Made by a program: the position numbers and the translations under genes
Assembly: GCF_000247815.1 (NCBI RefSeq)
Contig: NC_021673.1
Span: 48,358,069-48,422,068 of the forward strand
Length of the DNA stretch: 64,000 nt
Direction: 5' to 3'
Origin: Ficedula albicollis
Taxonomy: Eukaryota > Chordata > Aves > Passeriformes > Muscicapidae
Shown: positions 1 to 12,800 of the stretch, piece by piece
Numbering within the stretch: position 1 is the first letter of the stretch
How the letters are laid out: every line of letters starts with the position of its first letter
Notes under the pieces: model-generated
Told to the model about the DNA's origin: nothing
The model's input: only the letters and a program-made list of their open reading frames with translations
The model's database searches: none

Positions 1-744
1 GGACCTACAGTGATCATCCAAGTCCCACTGTCTGATCAATTCAAGGCTGACCAAAAGTTAAAAGCCAGTTAAGGCCAGGCAGAGAACTAAGGACATAAGG
101 CATGTAAAATGAATCCCTGTCCTTTCTCTTTTATCCCTCTCTATCTTACTTCTTTCTTGTTGTGGATTTCTTCTAAGCAGTTTCACCAAATTAACAAAAA
201 CAGGATGCTACACTATTAAATTTAGTAAAAGAAATTCATGACCTTTTCAGATAAATCAATTTCAATTTAGGCAAATATCCTGATTTTGGAAACAAGAGTA
301 CCAATCTTAGTGACTCCACTACAAAATTTCAGCTTCAATAATTAACCAATTATCACAAAAAATGGCAGCCAATCACAGAAAGCTAAAATAAATAAACACC
401 CTGGCTATCCTAGGGAAAAAAAAAAAATATTTGTCTACAAAGTCAGGAGTAACCAGAATGAAGAAAGGATCTAATTGTACAGATGAAATCCAATTCCTTA
501 ACTTAATTCTGATTTTCTTGTATGTAAGTTTCAAGACATATCTGTCCCTAGAATGTATCCTTTCTGATGAACACAAACCCTGAAGAAATAATGCATGTGA
601 TTTCAATCTGACTGAAATAACAAATCCAGTTCTGTGAGGTTTTAACAAATTTTACAATATAACATGATGCCATTCCTACTGTGTATTACAAACATTACGA
701 GAATCAATAGCAGATGCAAATGAAACCTCAACTACAAAATTTAC
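1..744. other. Partial intron 21 of DPY19L1
   Basis: AT-rich intron sequence left of exon 21. No further exon or recognisable repeat was seen. An open frame on the minus strand at 373-648 has no splice signals or family similarity. Confidence 0.7.
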
Positions 745-844
745 CTTAAACCTGCATCTTCATAGTGAGGATGATTTACAATAGGACGAAGTGTAGACAA
801 TTTAACACTTGCCATTGTAGGCATTGCTCCTGCAAAAACTGCAT
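745..844 (-). CDS. DPY19L1: DPY19L1 exon 21 (internal, last one in window)
   Basis: 100-bp exon with acceptor TTTCAG on its right and donor GTAAAT on its left. It encodes the D split from exon 20, then [15 protein letters not shown] and HPHYEDAGL, ending two bases into an Arg codon. This is the conserved lumenal segment just before the family's C-terminal domain. The continuation (expected RTKIVYS-like) is not in the 744 bases to the left, so at least one more coding exon lies outside the window. Confidence 0.95.
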
Positions 845-3800
845 CTGAAATACACAATCAAAGGCATTTTTGAAACAAGAAATCAAACAGATGGAGAAGC
901 AATTCAAATATCTGAACAGTAATCCTGTAGAAAAACCAAGAAGAGGGTAGGGTACTCCTTTTTAAAAGACCATACGCGACATCAACAGGAAATGCACAAA
1001 ATCAGTTTTCGTTTGGGGTTTTTTTAACCTTGAATATAAGCCATTAGATAACTAAGCATCAAAGAATGGAGATTTAATGCCCCTTGTTTTTCTTGAATTG
1101 GTAGAATAACATACTCATTATAACAACACACTTTTATTTGTCATTTTCATCAGTGTTAAATGAGCAATAAAATCTCAGTCCACTTTGGCTTGAACATATT
1201 TTCCTTCTAGAAAGGCAACTACTTTGTTTCCAACCAGTTTTCTGACAGATTTTAGGAAAAGGAGGGGTGCAACCACAACACACATAGTCATTTTTAATTC
1301 TCTTCTAGCAAAATGCTGATCACATACCCACATACAGGACCAGTGTCATTTAAGAAAAATCTGTTTTAACTGGACTTTGGCAAAGATGTTTTTGTTGAAA
1401 ATAATACACCGGGGTTAGAACCTCCAGATCAGTACCCTGGAGTCTAACAGAGTTAGCTTTTGCTGCTTTTTTCATTGGAGATACCTTTTATGTGGACAAG
1501 TAGACATGCCAGAGCCATAGACAGTAGCAACACCTCTGCAGTCATTTGTCACAGGTTCTGTGGTTCAACCTCACAGTCAATGGGGACATCCTACATTATT
1601 AAATAGTTTACCTTGTCTGGTATTGACTTTTATCCACTCTAAAAGTTCTTCCTGTGGCAAATTGCTAAATTCTCCCATGATGTTCCACTGAGTTCGAAGG
1701 TTTGCAGATCCCTCTATTGTCATCAATGCTAAAATAGCAAAGACCAATGTTTTGGGCTGGATTTTATAGAAGAGCCATCCAAACAACTGAAATGCAAGAA
1801 TCAATTAATTCCTAGACAACAATTCTGTAATGTTGTATGCAGAACAATTAACTTTTATTTCTCTATGAGGAACCTGACATATATTGCACTACAAAACATC
1901 TCTGCTATTTCTTCTTCACTCAACTTCAGATTAATAGTATTATAATATAGTTCAGAACATAACAGTATATTATATACAATACATATGTATTTTAGAATAT
2001 AATTCCTAAGAATTATTAATGGTTTAACAAATATTTTACATTAGTTTTACATTACATTTAAAATTCTAAAGAAATAAAAAATAATTTAATAAATCCCATT
2101 AATGTAAACTTTTAAAGTTGTAGCTCAAACGTAAAAATCTGCAAGTAAAGATGATTCAGTAAAGCTAACTAGACTTTTACAGTATTTTATCATCTGTTTG
2201 CATCTAGAGTTTTTATATGTATATACAGATTAGAGATTGTACTGCAAACTTTCAAAACGTATTAGAAAAACAGAGGATGGTAAGTTTAATGCTGCTTTAT
2301 ATCCCAATCTTTCCTTTCTTGAACTGGGGCTTGCACTGTTTCCTAAAGACAATTTGCTTGAGGCTCTAAGCGAATATTCATAAATACGTGAAAATGGGTA
2401 GTTAAATAAGTAGTACTAAATTTGCTGTGTTGAAGCTTAGTTTAAGCAGTAACAGTTTACCAAATTCATATTTGAACTAAACCTTAAATAAGAAAGCATA
2501 AACTACATTTTTCCCAATTAGAAGGCTCCACACATTAAAAATATCAAACCCACACTAAATAAATAAATTTCATTCATAGTACCATTACCTGGGGGTTTTT
2601 TAACTAAAGCATGAAACAATAAAAGAATGTCTCTCAGCAGAAACTCCCACTAGGCTGACTACACCAATTAGGTAGTGTGTGTTATCTTTCTTATAAACTA
2701 ACCACAAACTACCTCAGAATAGTAAAATTCTCCAGCCACCTCTCCAAAAATACAGTGTACTCTGTTCTCATCCCCAAAGACTCACTAAACACTCTGAGAA
2801 GAACAGCAATACTATCCAGGGAAAGTTAATAGCCCAAATAGTCCTGACCACTGTGTGGATCTGGAAGGATGAAGCACTGGTAGGCTGCTCTACATGAGCA
2901 AACCTCCTTTTCACCAACAGCTGCAAAAATGTCACTTCATGGACATCTTAGAACCTTTGACAGTCCCACAGTTTTTAAAATCACAGAAAATTACATTACT
3001 GCCATGATTTTATAAAACCTCATTACTGTTCAAAGTCTGTGAATTAAGCACTATTTTGCTTACACAAGGAGCCTAGAATGATTGAATATATATTTGCAAT
3101 GCAAAAGCAGCATTTCTTTCATGGGATGCTCTTCCTTATGTAGTGGTTTGTTATCAATTCAATGTTTTGGGTTGTTTTTTGTTTTGTTTTTTATCCCCAG
3201 ATGAATACTTCAAGTCTTTCTCCAGATACTTTGTTTTCAAAATTTCCACTCAGGATAGTATCATTTCCCCTAACAGAAAGAGGAAATGTGTGGATGTAAA
3301 TTGTCAAAAGTCTGAACAGAAACAACAGCAGATATGAGTCTAACTTGAAGCACAAACAGTAAACTCAATGACAAAAATGAACTGATACTTAATTTAATTA
3401 CTCCTCTTGGTTCAACTTGAGAAGTAAAGATTCTAATCACAGGTTTCTTATAGTTAAAATAAACCTGTAGAGAGGAAGGGAGTTACTCCCTTTGCAAACA
3501 TGCTGCTACTTTATATTTTTATTTCATTAAAAATCCTTTCTTGAAAATGTGTTATGAAGTGAATTACTTTCACATGAAAATCAACATTAGGTCACTTCTT
3601 TTCATCAGAAAGCACTCCAGACAATGAAAATATTCTTTATTAGAAAAAGAACATTATCATTTTTATTGCCAAAAGCTGCTGATAATGGAAAAATGGAAAG
3701 TGCAGGGATTCATGCAATGGGCTGAAAGAACGCAACATATAAAATTTCTTTTCCATGTGCAAATAGTAATCTTTAGCCTCAAAACAAATTAGATATACTA

Positions 3801-6800
3801 ACATACCACTGCAGATAAACTTTCATAGTCGGCTAGATGAAAGGATAGTGTTGACCTCAATTACAATAAGGTAACTGCCTATCTTAATTTTGCTTAAATT
3901 CTTCTTGCATCTGTAAAACCAAATTGTCACTTATTAACTTATGTTTGTTCAAACACCTAAAACTTTATCCAATGATAAAGTGTACCGAGTGTTAATCAAC
4001 AAAAAGTGTACTGAGTGTTCATCAACAATTTGGTCATAAGTCCCATCTTCCTCCATCCAAGAAATTCTGGATCAGTATTGCACATACATTCAGATTTTTC
4101 AGCCTCAAGAAACTACTTCTCCTCAGCAGCTGGTAGTGTGGAAGGGGAAGAAAACCTGACACGGCCTCCCTGGAAAATCATCCCTTAGATAAGAAATTGC
4201 TTCCCTAGAATGACTAACGCTAGAAATACCTAACCCCCTTCTTGCAGACCCCCACATTATTTTTTTTGAGATAATTGGTCCTTTTTCAATCCCTTGAGTG
4301 ATTGGTTACTTTTTACCTAAAACCTTTAAGTAGCTGGTTAGCCTTTCAATTCTTGATATTGTTGGTTCATTTTTTGGTTACTTTTTACCTAAAACCTTTA
4401 AGTAGCCTTTAAGGTTTAAAACCTTTAAGGTTAGCCTTTCAATTCTTGATATTGTTGGTTCATTTTTTAAGGCACCCTAACCCTATAAAAGCCCCTTTAA
4501 TACCTTCTGTACTCGGACTGCTGCTCAGACCCCTTTGTAGAAGAAATAAATTGTCTGCGGAACCTCTGTGCAGCTTTCTCAGTCTCCTTCTCTTTGCTGG
4601 CTAAGAAGGTACTTGGCAAGCAAAGATCACAAAACAGCTGTATTCTAGGCTTGCTTACAACCCAGTACCTTGTGGCTGAAATCTGCCTGAAGCACCAGGA
4701 AAAGCTGTTCCTTACAGAACTTCTTATTCAGGCTTGCTGTGGCAGCTTGGAGCAAACTCTAAGCCCCACCAGTCACAGGTAGTATAGAAAAAGCTCATTA
4801 AAAAACACTCGGTATTTTCCTGGCCCTACAAAAATAAGCAAACCAACCAAAACAAAAATGAAAAAAAGAAGTTTTCTTATTGTTTGCTTAAGTCTTAGAA
4901 GTGATCTGCTCAATGGTGGCTTATGGCAGCTCCCAGAACAGGTTATCATCTGCAATTGCAGCTCCCTGAGAAGCTTACTCTCATTCTACAACAGGAAACA
5001 GCAGAACAAACAAAGGGATAAAATGCAGTTGGAAGCAGCAGACAAAAAATACTGACAAAATACTCTGAACTTGTCCTTCCTTCCATTATTTACACACTTA
5101 TGACTTCTGGCATCCTCTAAGATCCAACATGCAACATGAAAAGTACCACCATTCACTAATGGGCCTGACGACTCCAGCTGAAGTACTAAACACCCATAAC
5201 AATCCAGGAAGAATTACTGAAATGCTACTACTCAGGTGTTAAAAAAAAAAAGTCACCATGCAGCTAAAAAAAAATCAGGACAGATTTTACTGTGGCACAA
5301 AATATATTCGGAACTTTTAGTTCCGAACGTCACTACAAAACTCTACTACCACTACCACCACCACAACCAACAGGGCAGAAAAGCCCATCAAGAAACACAC
5401 AGTTAAAAAAAGAACTAAGAACAAATCAACATTGGACAGCATTAATTTAAATCATAATTGTTATATAGGAATTGCATGTTAAAAGAACATTTTTTCATTT
5501 TTCCTGAACTTTGAAAAGCAGCTTCATTTCAAATTACTCAGAAACACCTTATGAAAGTTCACTTAGTAAAATAACCAATGCAACTGCTATTGCTTGAACA
5601 ACCAGACCACCTAAAAGGATGCCAGCATTTCAAGAACTAAGAGCTGCAAAACTGAACACCTGGTAATCTTCTAGAATAGCAAGCATGTTGAGGAAATTCC
5701 TAAGTCCCAAAACTCAATTTCAAGATGGCTAAAAAAAGGTGTTTTATATTTTAACTATAGAGATTCATTTGATGTTGGCCAACTTGCAGCACTTTCACCT
5801 ATGCCAAGTTCATCAGGCATCAAGAAAGGGATAAGCAGACTGATACTGTGTAATCTGTCCAGTGTTACAAAGAACTGCCCTTCCCTAAAGAACACTTAGG
5901 AAGCAGTTCAGTTTTCTGAAGAACAATTATTTGTTCAGCTAGCCTAAATAGCTTTTGCCTCTTTGCATAAATCCATCTCATTCACTCATCTTCCAGTTGT
6001 TTGACACGGGTATCAGCTGTTTCCCAGACAGGAATTGCATTCACCATACCACCCCAATTCCCCTTTAGACGCTTTCTAAAAAATCACAGTGCAGTGCACG
6101 GTGACAGGAACCTCTGAAGATCCAGCCCTGCTGCTTGAGCATGCTAACCCAGAGCCAAGTGTCCCAGGTCCATGTCCAGAGAACTTCTGCATGGATGGAC
6201 ACTTCAAGAATGGACACTTCACCACATCACTAAGCAACCTGTGCCAGTGCTGACCATCCCCACAGTGAAAGTTTCCACATGCTCAGAGGGAACATGCATT
6301 TCATCGTGTGCCCATTGCCTTTGGTCCTGTCACTGGGCACCATGTAAAAGACCCTGCCACTCCTCCCAGTTTTGTACCATCAGCAAACTTGCTAAGAGTG
6401 TACTCTGTCCCACATTCATTCCACTAATAAAGATACTGAACAGTCCTGGACCCAGCATTGGCCCCTCAGGTTACTGGCCTTCAACCAGACTTGGCATCAC
6501 TGATCATTCCTCTCAGCCCAGCCGTTCAGACAGTTTTCATTCTACCTCCCTGCCTGCTTCCCAAAGGACTACTTACCCTACTTTTGCTGCATGTTAAAAG
6601 CTTCTAAAATAACTATTTAAATAGAGATTTAATCACATCCAGTTCTCAAAAACACAGATAATGAAAGCCTATTCTAAGACCTTTTATATTTGGAGAAAAT
6701 CTAGTAACATTTGATGTTATAAATTATTTCAAAGTAGAAATATTAAGTCTGAGTTAGGCATATGAGTTTGATTTTTAACACTGAAATGGTTTCAACATGC

Positions 6801-9800
6801 AAGACTTCAAACGAGACTTCTGGAAAGAATAAATAGACAAGAAATATGCAAGACAATAAGCTCTGAAGAGCTGTAAAAACAGTGTAAACAAAGATGAGCA
6901 CTGGATAAAATTAACAGTCAATAAAAACTTGCAGTGGCATAGAGGTGTGCAAATACAGTAAAATCTGTCTCCCTGTTCTCAAGCTCGACACACAGCATGT
7001 TAACTTGTATAATATTGCAGTTGGACAAGTTGCATAAAGCAAGCCTTTTGCTTTATTTGGGAAGAGGGGAGAATGGAACCATTTTTTGACAGGCAATATA
7101 ACCTGGTTTATTTTCATCTGGTTCCCTCATATTCAGCAATTACACACAGAGAAATCTCCTTTAGGACATATATCTGTGTGATACCTGAAGTGCTGAGATA
7201 GCTACAGGAAAAAAAGAGACCTTACCTGTTTTGAACACACCAAGGAAGCCATAATACACAGATGTGGTGTTAAAAACAGTTTCAGTCTCATTATTAAAAT
7301 TGCTAGGACACTGTATGCCAACAGCTGCAATGCATGGAATACCAGCTGAAAAGAAAAGAAGAAACCACAAGACACAGAAGCAAATTTGCATACTTTTCAT
7401 TTCTGCCTTAAATACACAACTTCATTTTCAGTATAGCTTAAATGACTAACTTGTCTGAAAGACTCCAAGTCAAACTAAAAATATTCATATTTCAGATGAT
7501 GATAACAACTTTCTGTTATCTTCTATCTAAAGGGCATGTAGTGCACCTAAGGAATGGAATAACAGGAAGAAGAAACATTATCAATAAAAGAAAAAGGAGC
7601 TAGAGAAACAGCTAGCTATTTAAAAAATCCTTAGACATTAACAGGCAATTATATATGCAAAATTTCTTGTACAACCTTTATAGAAGTTAAGAGACCCTGC
7701 TTTTTAGTGCCCAAAATATCCAAGTATGGAATAAGAGAAGCAAAGAAGATCATCCTCAATAATCACACAATCAGAGGCAGCTTGCTAAAAAGTATTCTAA
7801 AAAGTAGGTATGTCACTCACTACTCTTTTAACATTAACCTATGTTACTTGTCAAAGTGCTAAATCAGAGGCATTTTTGCAATCAGTGCTTCTATCTGATT
7901 ATCATAGAATCATATAGGTGTGAAAAAACCTCTAAGATTAATTCCACTCATTAATCTAAACACTGTCAAGTCCACAGCTAAACCATGACCTCAGTGCCAC
8001 ATCTACAGTGTCTTTAAATGCCTTCAGGGATGGTGACTCAACTCCTTCCCTGGGCAGCCTATCCCACTGCTTGACAACACTTTTGGGCGTTTTTCCTAAC
8101 ATCCAATCTAAATCTCCTCTAAAGCAACTTGAGGTTAAACCATGAGACATCTACCAGCTTTCTGGGCCACCTGATCCCAGTGTTTCACCATTCTCATTGT
8201 AGAAAGATTTCCTCCTTATAGCTAGCCTAAATCTACCTGATTTAGGTACAATGGATACCTTGTCCTTCTTACAGGTCCCCTTTAAGTAATGAAAGGCCCC
8301 AATCAAGTCTCCCTGCCACCTAAGGAATGGAATAACAGGAAGAAGAAATATTATCAATAAATAAAAAAAAGGAGCTAGAGAAACAGCTAGCTATTTAAAA
8401 AATCCTTAGACATTAACAGGCAATTATATATGCAAAATTTCTTGTACAACCTTTATAGAAGTTAAGAGACCCTGCTTTTTAGTGCCCAAAATATCCAAGT
8501 ATGGAATAAGAGAAGCAAAGAAGATCATCCTCAATAATCACACAATCAGAGGCAGCTTGCTAAAAAGTATTCTAAAAAGTAGGTATGTCACTCACTACTC
8601 TTTTAACATTAACCTATGTTACTTGTCAAAGTGCTAAATCAGAGGCATTTTTGCAATCAGTGCTTCTATCTGATTATCATAGAATCATATAGGTGTGAAA
8701 AAACCTCTAAGATTAATTCCACTCATTAATCTAAACACTGTCAAGTCCACAGCTAAACCATGACCTCAGTGCCACATCTACAGTGTCTTTAAATGCCTTC
8801 AGGGATGGTGACTCAACTCCTTCCCTGGGCAGCCTATCCCACTGCTTGACAACACTTTTGGGCATTTTTCCTAACATCCAATCTAAATCTCCTCTAAAGC
8901 AACTTGAGGTTAAACCATGAGACATCTACCAGCTTTCTGGGCCACCTGATCCCAGTGTTTCACCATTCTCATTGTAGAAAGATTTCCTCCTTATAGCTAG
9001 CCTAAATCTACCTGATTTAGGTACAATGGATACCTTGTCCTTCTTACAGGTCCCCTTTAAGTAATGAAAGGCCCCAATCAAGTCTCCCTGCAGCCTTCTC
9101 CAGGCTGAACAACCCCAACTCTCTCAGCCTGTCCTCATAGGAGAGGTGCTCTACACCTGTGTTTTTGTGGATGTCCTCTGGACCTGCTCTAACAGTCCAT
9201 GTTCTTCCTTGGCAGAGCGCTCCAGAGGGGGACACACTACACTGCTTTGCACAGTTTTACTAAAAAGAAAATGTAAGGTCCAGCCTAATTTCAATGTCTT
9301 TTGGAGCAGCTACAGTAAAAGCCCAAGATTTCTCTCTTGCACAGTCACCCCCATAAGCCAGTATATTCCTTTGTCCAACATTCCAGAGTTATTCTGGTGC
9401 CATATCAGACGTAATTTAAGATGAAGGAAATAACAATGCAAATACTTAGCTTAGAATAAACCATGTGTATTCACCATCAGCCCATTGCAACATGCATTTC
9501 AATACTGAGTATTTGCATTAACACAGGAGTAAAATTGTGCAGAAAAAGAATCTTACCTCACCATGGTTAAACCGTTCTTCTCTGAAAAAAATAAAAACCC
9601 AAAACTCAACATTATTTATGTACTACAGAAGCACCAGTTTTATTTTAAAATCATCTCTAACAGCATTAGACAATGCAACTAATCCTGTAAGTTTAAGCCA
9701 AGTGTCAAAAATTTTTTCCCCTCTATGCAAGTTTTGAAATAAATTGCAAATCACAACTATCTTCCTCAATCCCTGTATCTATTTGGAAATCTTGAATTTT

Positions 9801-12800
9801 GATTTCAGCAGGTTCTTTTAATTATTTCTGTGAGATCAAACTCAGGTATCTTTATAACCTGGAAGAAAATAATGGGGAAAAAAGAATTTGCACTTACTAT
9901 TTACAGCAAAAAAGCAAAAAGGCTTTTTTGCAATAACATAAACATAATACATAAATACTGGTTTAGGAACAGAGCAGAAAAAGTAAAACATTAAACATAA
10001 AATCTAGGCCTAAATGGGTTAAGATGTCTCAAAGGAGAGGAGGGGGCAGCTGCTGCTGTCCCTCGCTGATGGAGTCAGAGGAAGATGGCCAGTGCTGCTA
10101 CCTACCACCCCCCCCCGCCATCCCAACGCCAGGAGCCACGTGCTGCTGTCGGACACTGCACTGCTGCCTTCTCGCTTCAGCCTGCTACCTCTGGGCACCC
10201 TGCTGAGCACTGTGACCACCACTGTGAGCGGGGGAGTCCCTCCTCCATCCCTCTCACACCTGGGACACTGCCGGCATCACTCCATCCCTCCGCAGCTGCG
10301 CGGGACCTGCCCTGCCCCACCACCGGAAACTGAGCGCAGGGAAAGCGTGTCTGCAGCCAAAAAGGGCTGGAACTGAGTTACTGTTCTGTTTCCATGTTAA
10401 TTTTCACAGCTGTTGTTATTTTTGTTTGTCTTGTTAGATATATTAGTAAAGACCTGTTACTCCTGTATCTTTGCCTGAGAGCCTCTGATTCCAAAATTAT
10501 AATTTGGAGGGAGGGAGGGGGGTCTGCACTCTCCCATCGCAGGGAGCAGCTCCTGCCTTTCTTGGCAAATACCTGTCTTTCGAACCAGGACAAATACTTA
10601 CTTTTCATATCGGCCTGTATGAGATAAGGACCACAAAATATATTTAATTGCCTGAAGAAAACAAGAGACAACAAAACGTATGAACAAGCTATCAAAAGCA
10701 TTCTGAAGTATTTTTAACATTTGCTCAATTAAACTATACATGGGTAATCTCTTTTCGAGATAATGCCAAGATAAAAGACATGCAATGTTTTAGCTGAAAG
10801 TTCTTTTAGAGGATGTTTAATTAGCCAGGCAGTTAGCAGTTATCCCATCTGTTCCCGAGCAAAGTTTAAGTTGTTTTTACACAAATTATACATAATCAAA
10901 TTTACAAAAACAGTTACAAATTCCAGTTTTAGTACTGATCAGCTAAATAACATCAAATTAAATTTTATCAGGACTCAAGACTGGACCTTTGCAAAAATCT
11001 TTGTAAAGAGAACAAAGAATTTTAAATACGTGTTTTTGAAAATCCGTATTTTTTCTGACTGTATTTGGTTTACATGCCAAAGTTTCACCAGCAGGAGCGT
11101 TGCAGGGGTGGCTTCTGTGGGAAGAGACCAGGGACTGCCCCCATGTCAGAGAGAGACAGTTCAGACAGCTTCAAACCAGATCTACCTCTGGCCAAAGCTG
11201 AACTCATCACCAACACTGGTGGGGCCCCTATTGATAACATCTTTACAAAAAAGTAACACTGCAGATTTAAGAGAGAGCAGTGGGAGAATTGGGAGTGAAA
11301 GGACCCTGAAGTCGCCGAGGTCAGTGAAGGATCAGGAGGAGGTGCTCCATGTGAACCATGAGACTGCAGCTTTTGGAGAACATTACAGTCATGTAAGTTT
11401 TTTTTCCCCCGGAGGCCCATGAAAGATTAAGATGGAGCAGACAGAAATTCACCTGTGAGACCTGTGCAGGACCCCATGCCAAAGCAGGTGCACATGCCTT
11501 GAAGGATGCTGCAACCCAAAGGAAAGAGAACCCCCAAAGGAAAAAGCTCCTGGCAGGAACTGCAGCTTGGGGACAAGACCCTACAAAGGTTTTCTGGCAG
11601 GAGCTGTGTGGGACTCATGCTGGAGCAGTCTGTTTCTGAAGAACTGTACCACATGGAAAGGACCTGACCCAGTTCTTAAAACAACTACAGCCCCATGGAA
11701 GGGACTCACTGAGCCTGGGGATGAGGAAAAGATGGTTTTAGTTTTTGGTTTGCTTCTTCCATTTTATTTTCAATTCACAAAAAATTCATTTGATCTTCCT
11801 CAATTCAAGCTTATGATAGTGAATCAGAAAGTGAGGCCCCCATAGTTTTCTTGACCCACGAGATTTTTCTATTCTTCTTTCCCCATCATACTGAGAGCAG
11901 GAAATGGCAAGCATGGCTTGGCACGCACCTGGTAGTCAGCAAAGGTTAACCCACCACATCAATTTCTTCCCATCTCAAATAAATAATTAAATAGCTATCC
12001 TTTCAAAAAGTCTGAAACATAAGTTCAAGGTAAAGGTAACTCACTAAATCAATCACTTACCCTTTTGATGATTACCCCAAAAACCACCAGAACAACTGGT
12101 AATAGCAGAGTCTTTGTGTATCTTACTGGAGTCTAAAAGTGAAATCAAGTTCATTAATCAATTTCCTTCATCTGTAATTACTTCAATCACCATTTTAAAG
12201 AAATCAATATAAGGAGATCTTCCTGGAGTAAAATGTAAATACAAACTGCACCCAGCAATCATACTAAAGACACAATACTAGGGTCATCAGTAAATTATTT
12301 CCAGTTATTTGGCAAGCCATCCAAAGATGAGAAGTGGATTGTATCTCATCTTAATTTGAGTACTATCAGCTGACTAAGCTATAAACATTCCAAATGCCTA
12401 TCTAGGTGCTAATAAATTAAAAGAAGTCTATTAATGCCACATTATGAAGCTTCAATGCTGTTCTGTAGTCTAAACCTACCACACAAGGCCCTTGCAGCTC
12501 TCAGTAAATTTTCCATATACTCAAAACCAGGTACTGAGAGCCCCATAAAATCTTGTTTGCAGAAATGTAACCTTTCATTTATTCCTGAGGAAGCACTTCT
12601 TTCATTCAAGCAAGCAGATTTCTTAGATTTGAAATCAAAACACTGCTTTGCTTTAAGTTCATTTAAATGCAAAAAACCCAATTAAAATAATTTTAGCTAA
12701 TTTCTCTTTTCACACACACGTATTTGAACTTATGATGGCAGTAGGAAGTGTGGCTCTCAAATGTTTTAAATTACAAATAAAGATAAAGCAAGAAGTTTCC

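Larger units (their letters stand above)
1787..7225. other. Intron 19 of DPY19L1
   Basis: 5.4-kb intron containing the solo LTR at 4137 and the CR1 fragment at 6150. The rest (1787-4131, 4783-6149, 6566-7225) is AT-rich with short A tracts and an ACC-rich stretch near 5341-5370. No coding signal seen. Confidence 0.8.

Noticed and set aside
6172..6597. 141-codon plus-strand frame
   Set aside because: Antisense to a CR1 fragment, with no start context or similarity to a host protein.
7161..7400. Minus-strand frame reading [17 protein letters not shown] with N-glycosylation-like sites
   Set aside because: It overlaps DPY19L1 exon 19 in the wrong phase; the correct phase gives the conserved [11 protein letters not shown] segment.
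10871..11845. Plus- and minus-strand frames up to 183 codons in intron 16
   Set aside because: They cross an ERVL-type LTR remnant and flanking intron; no retroviral protein motif was seen.
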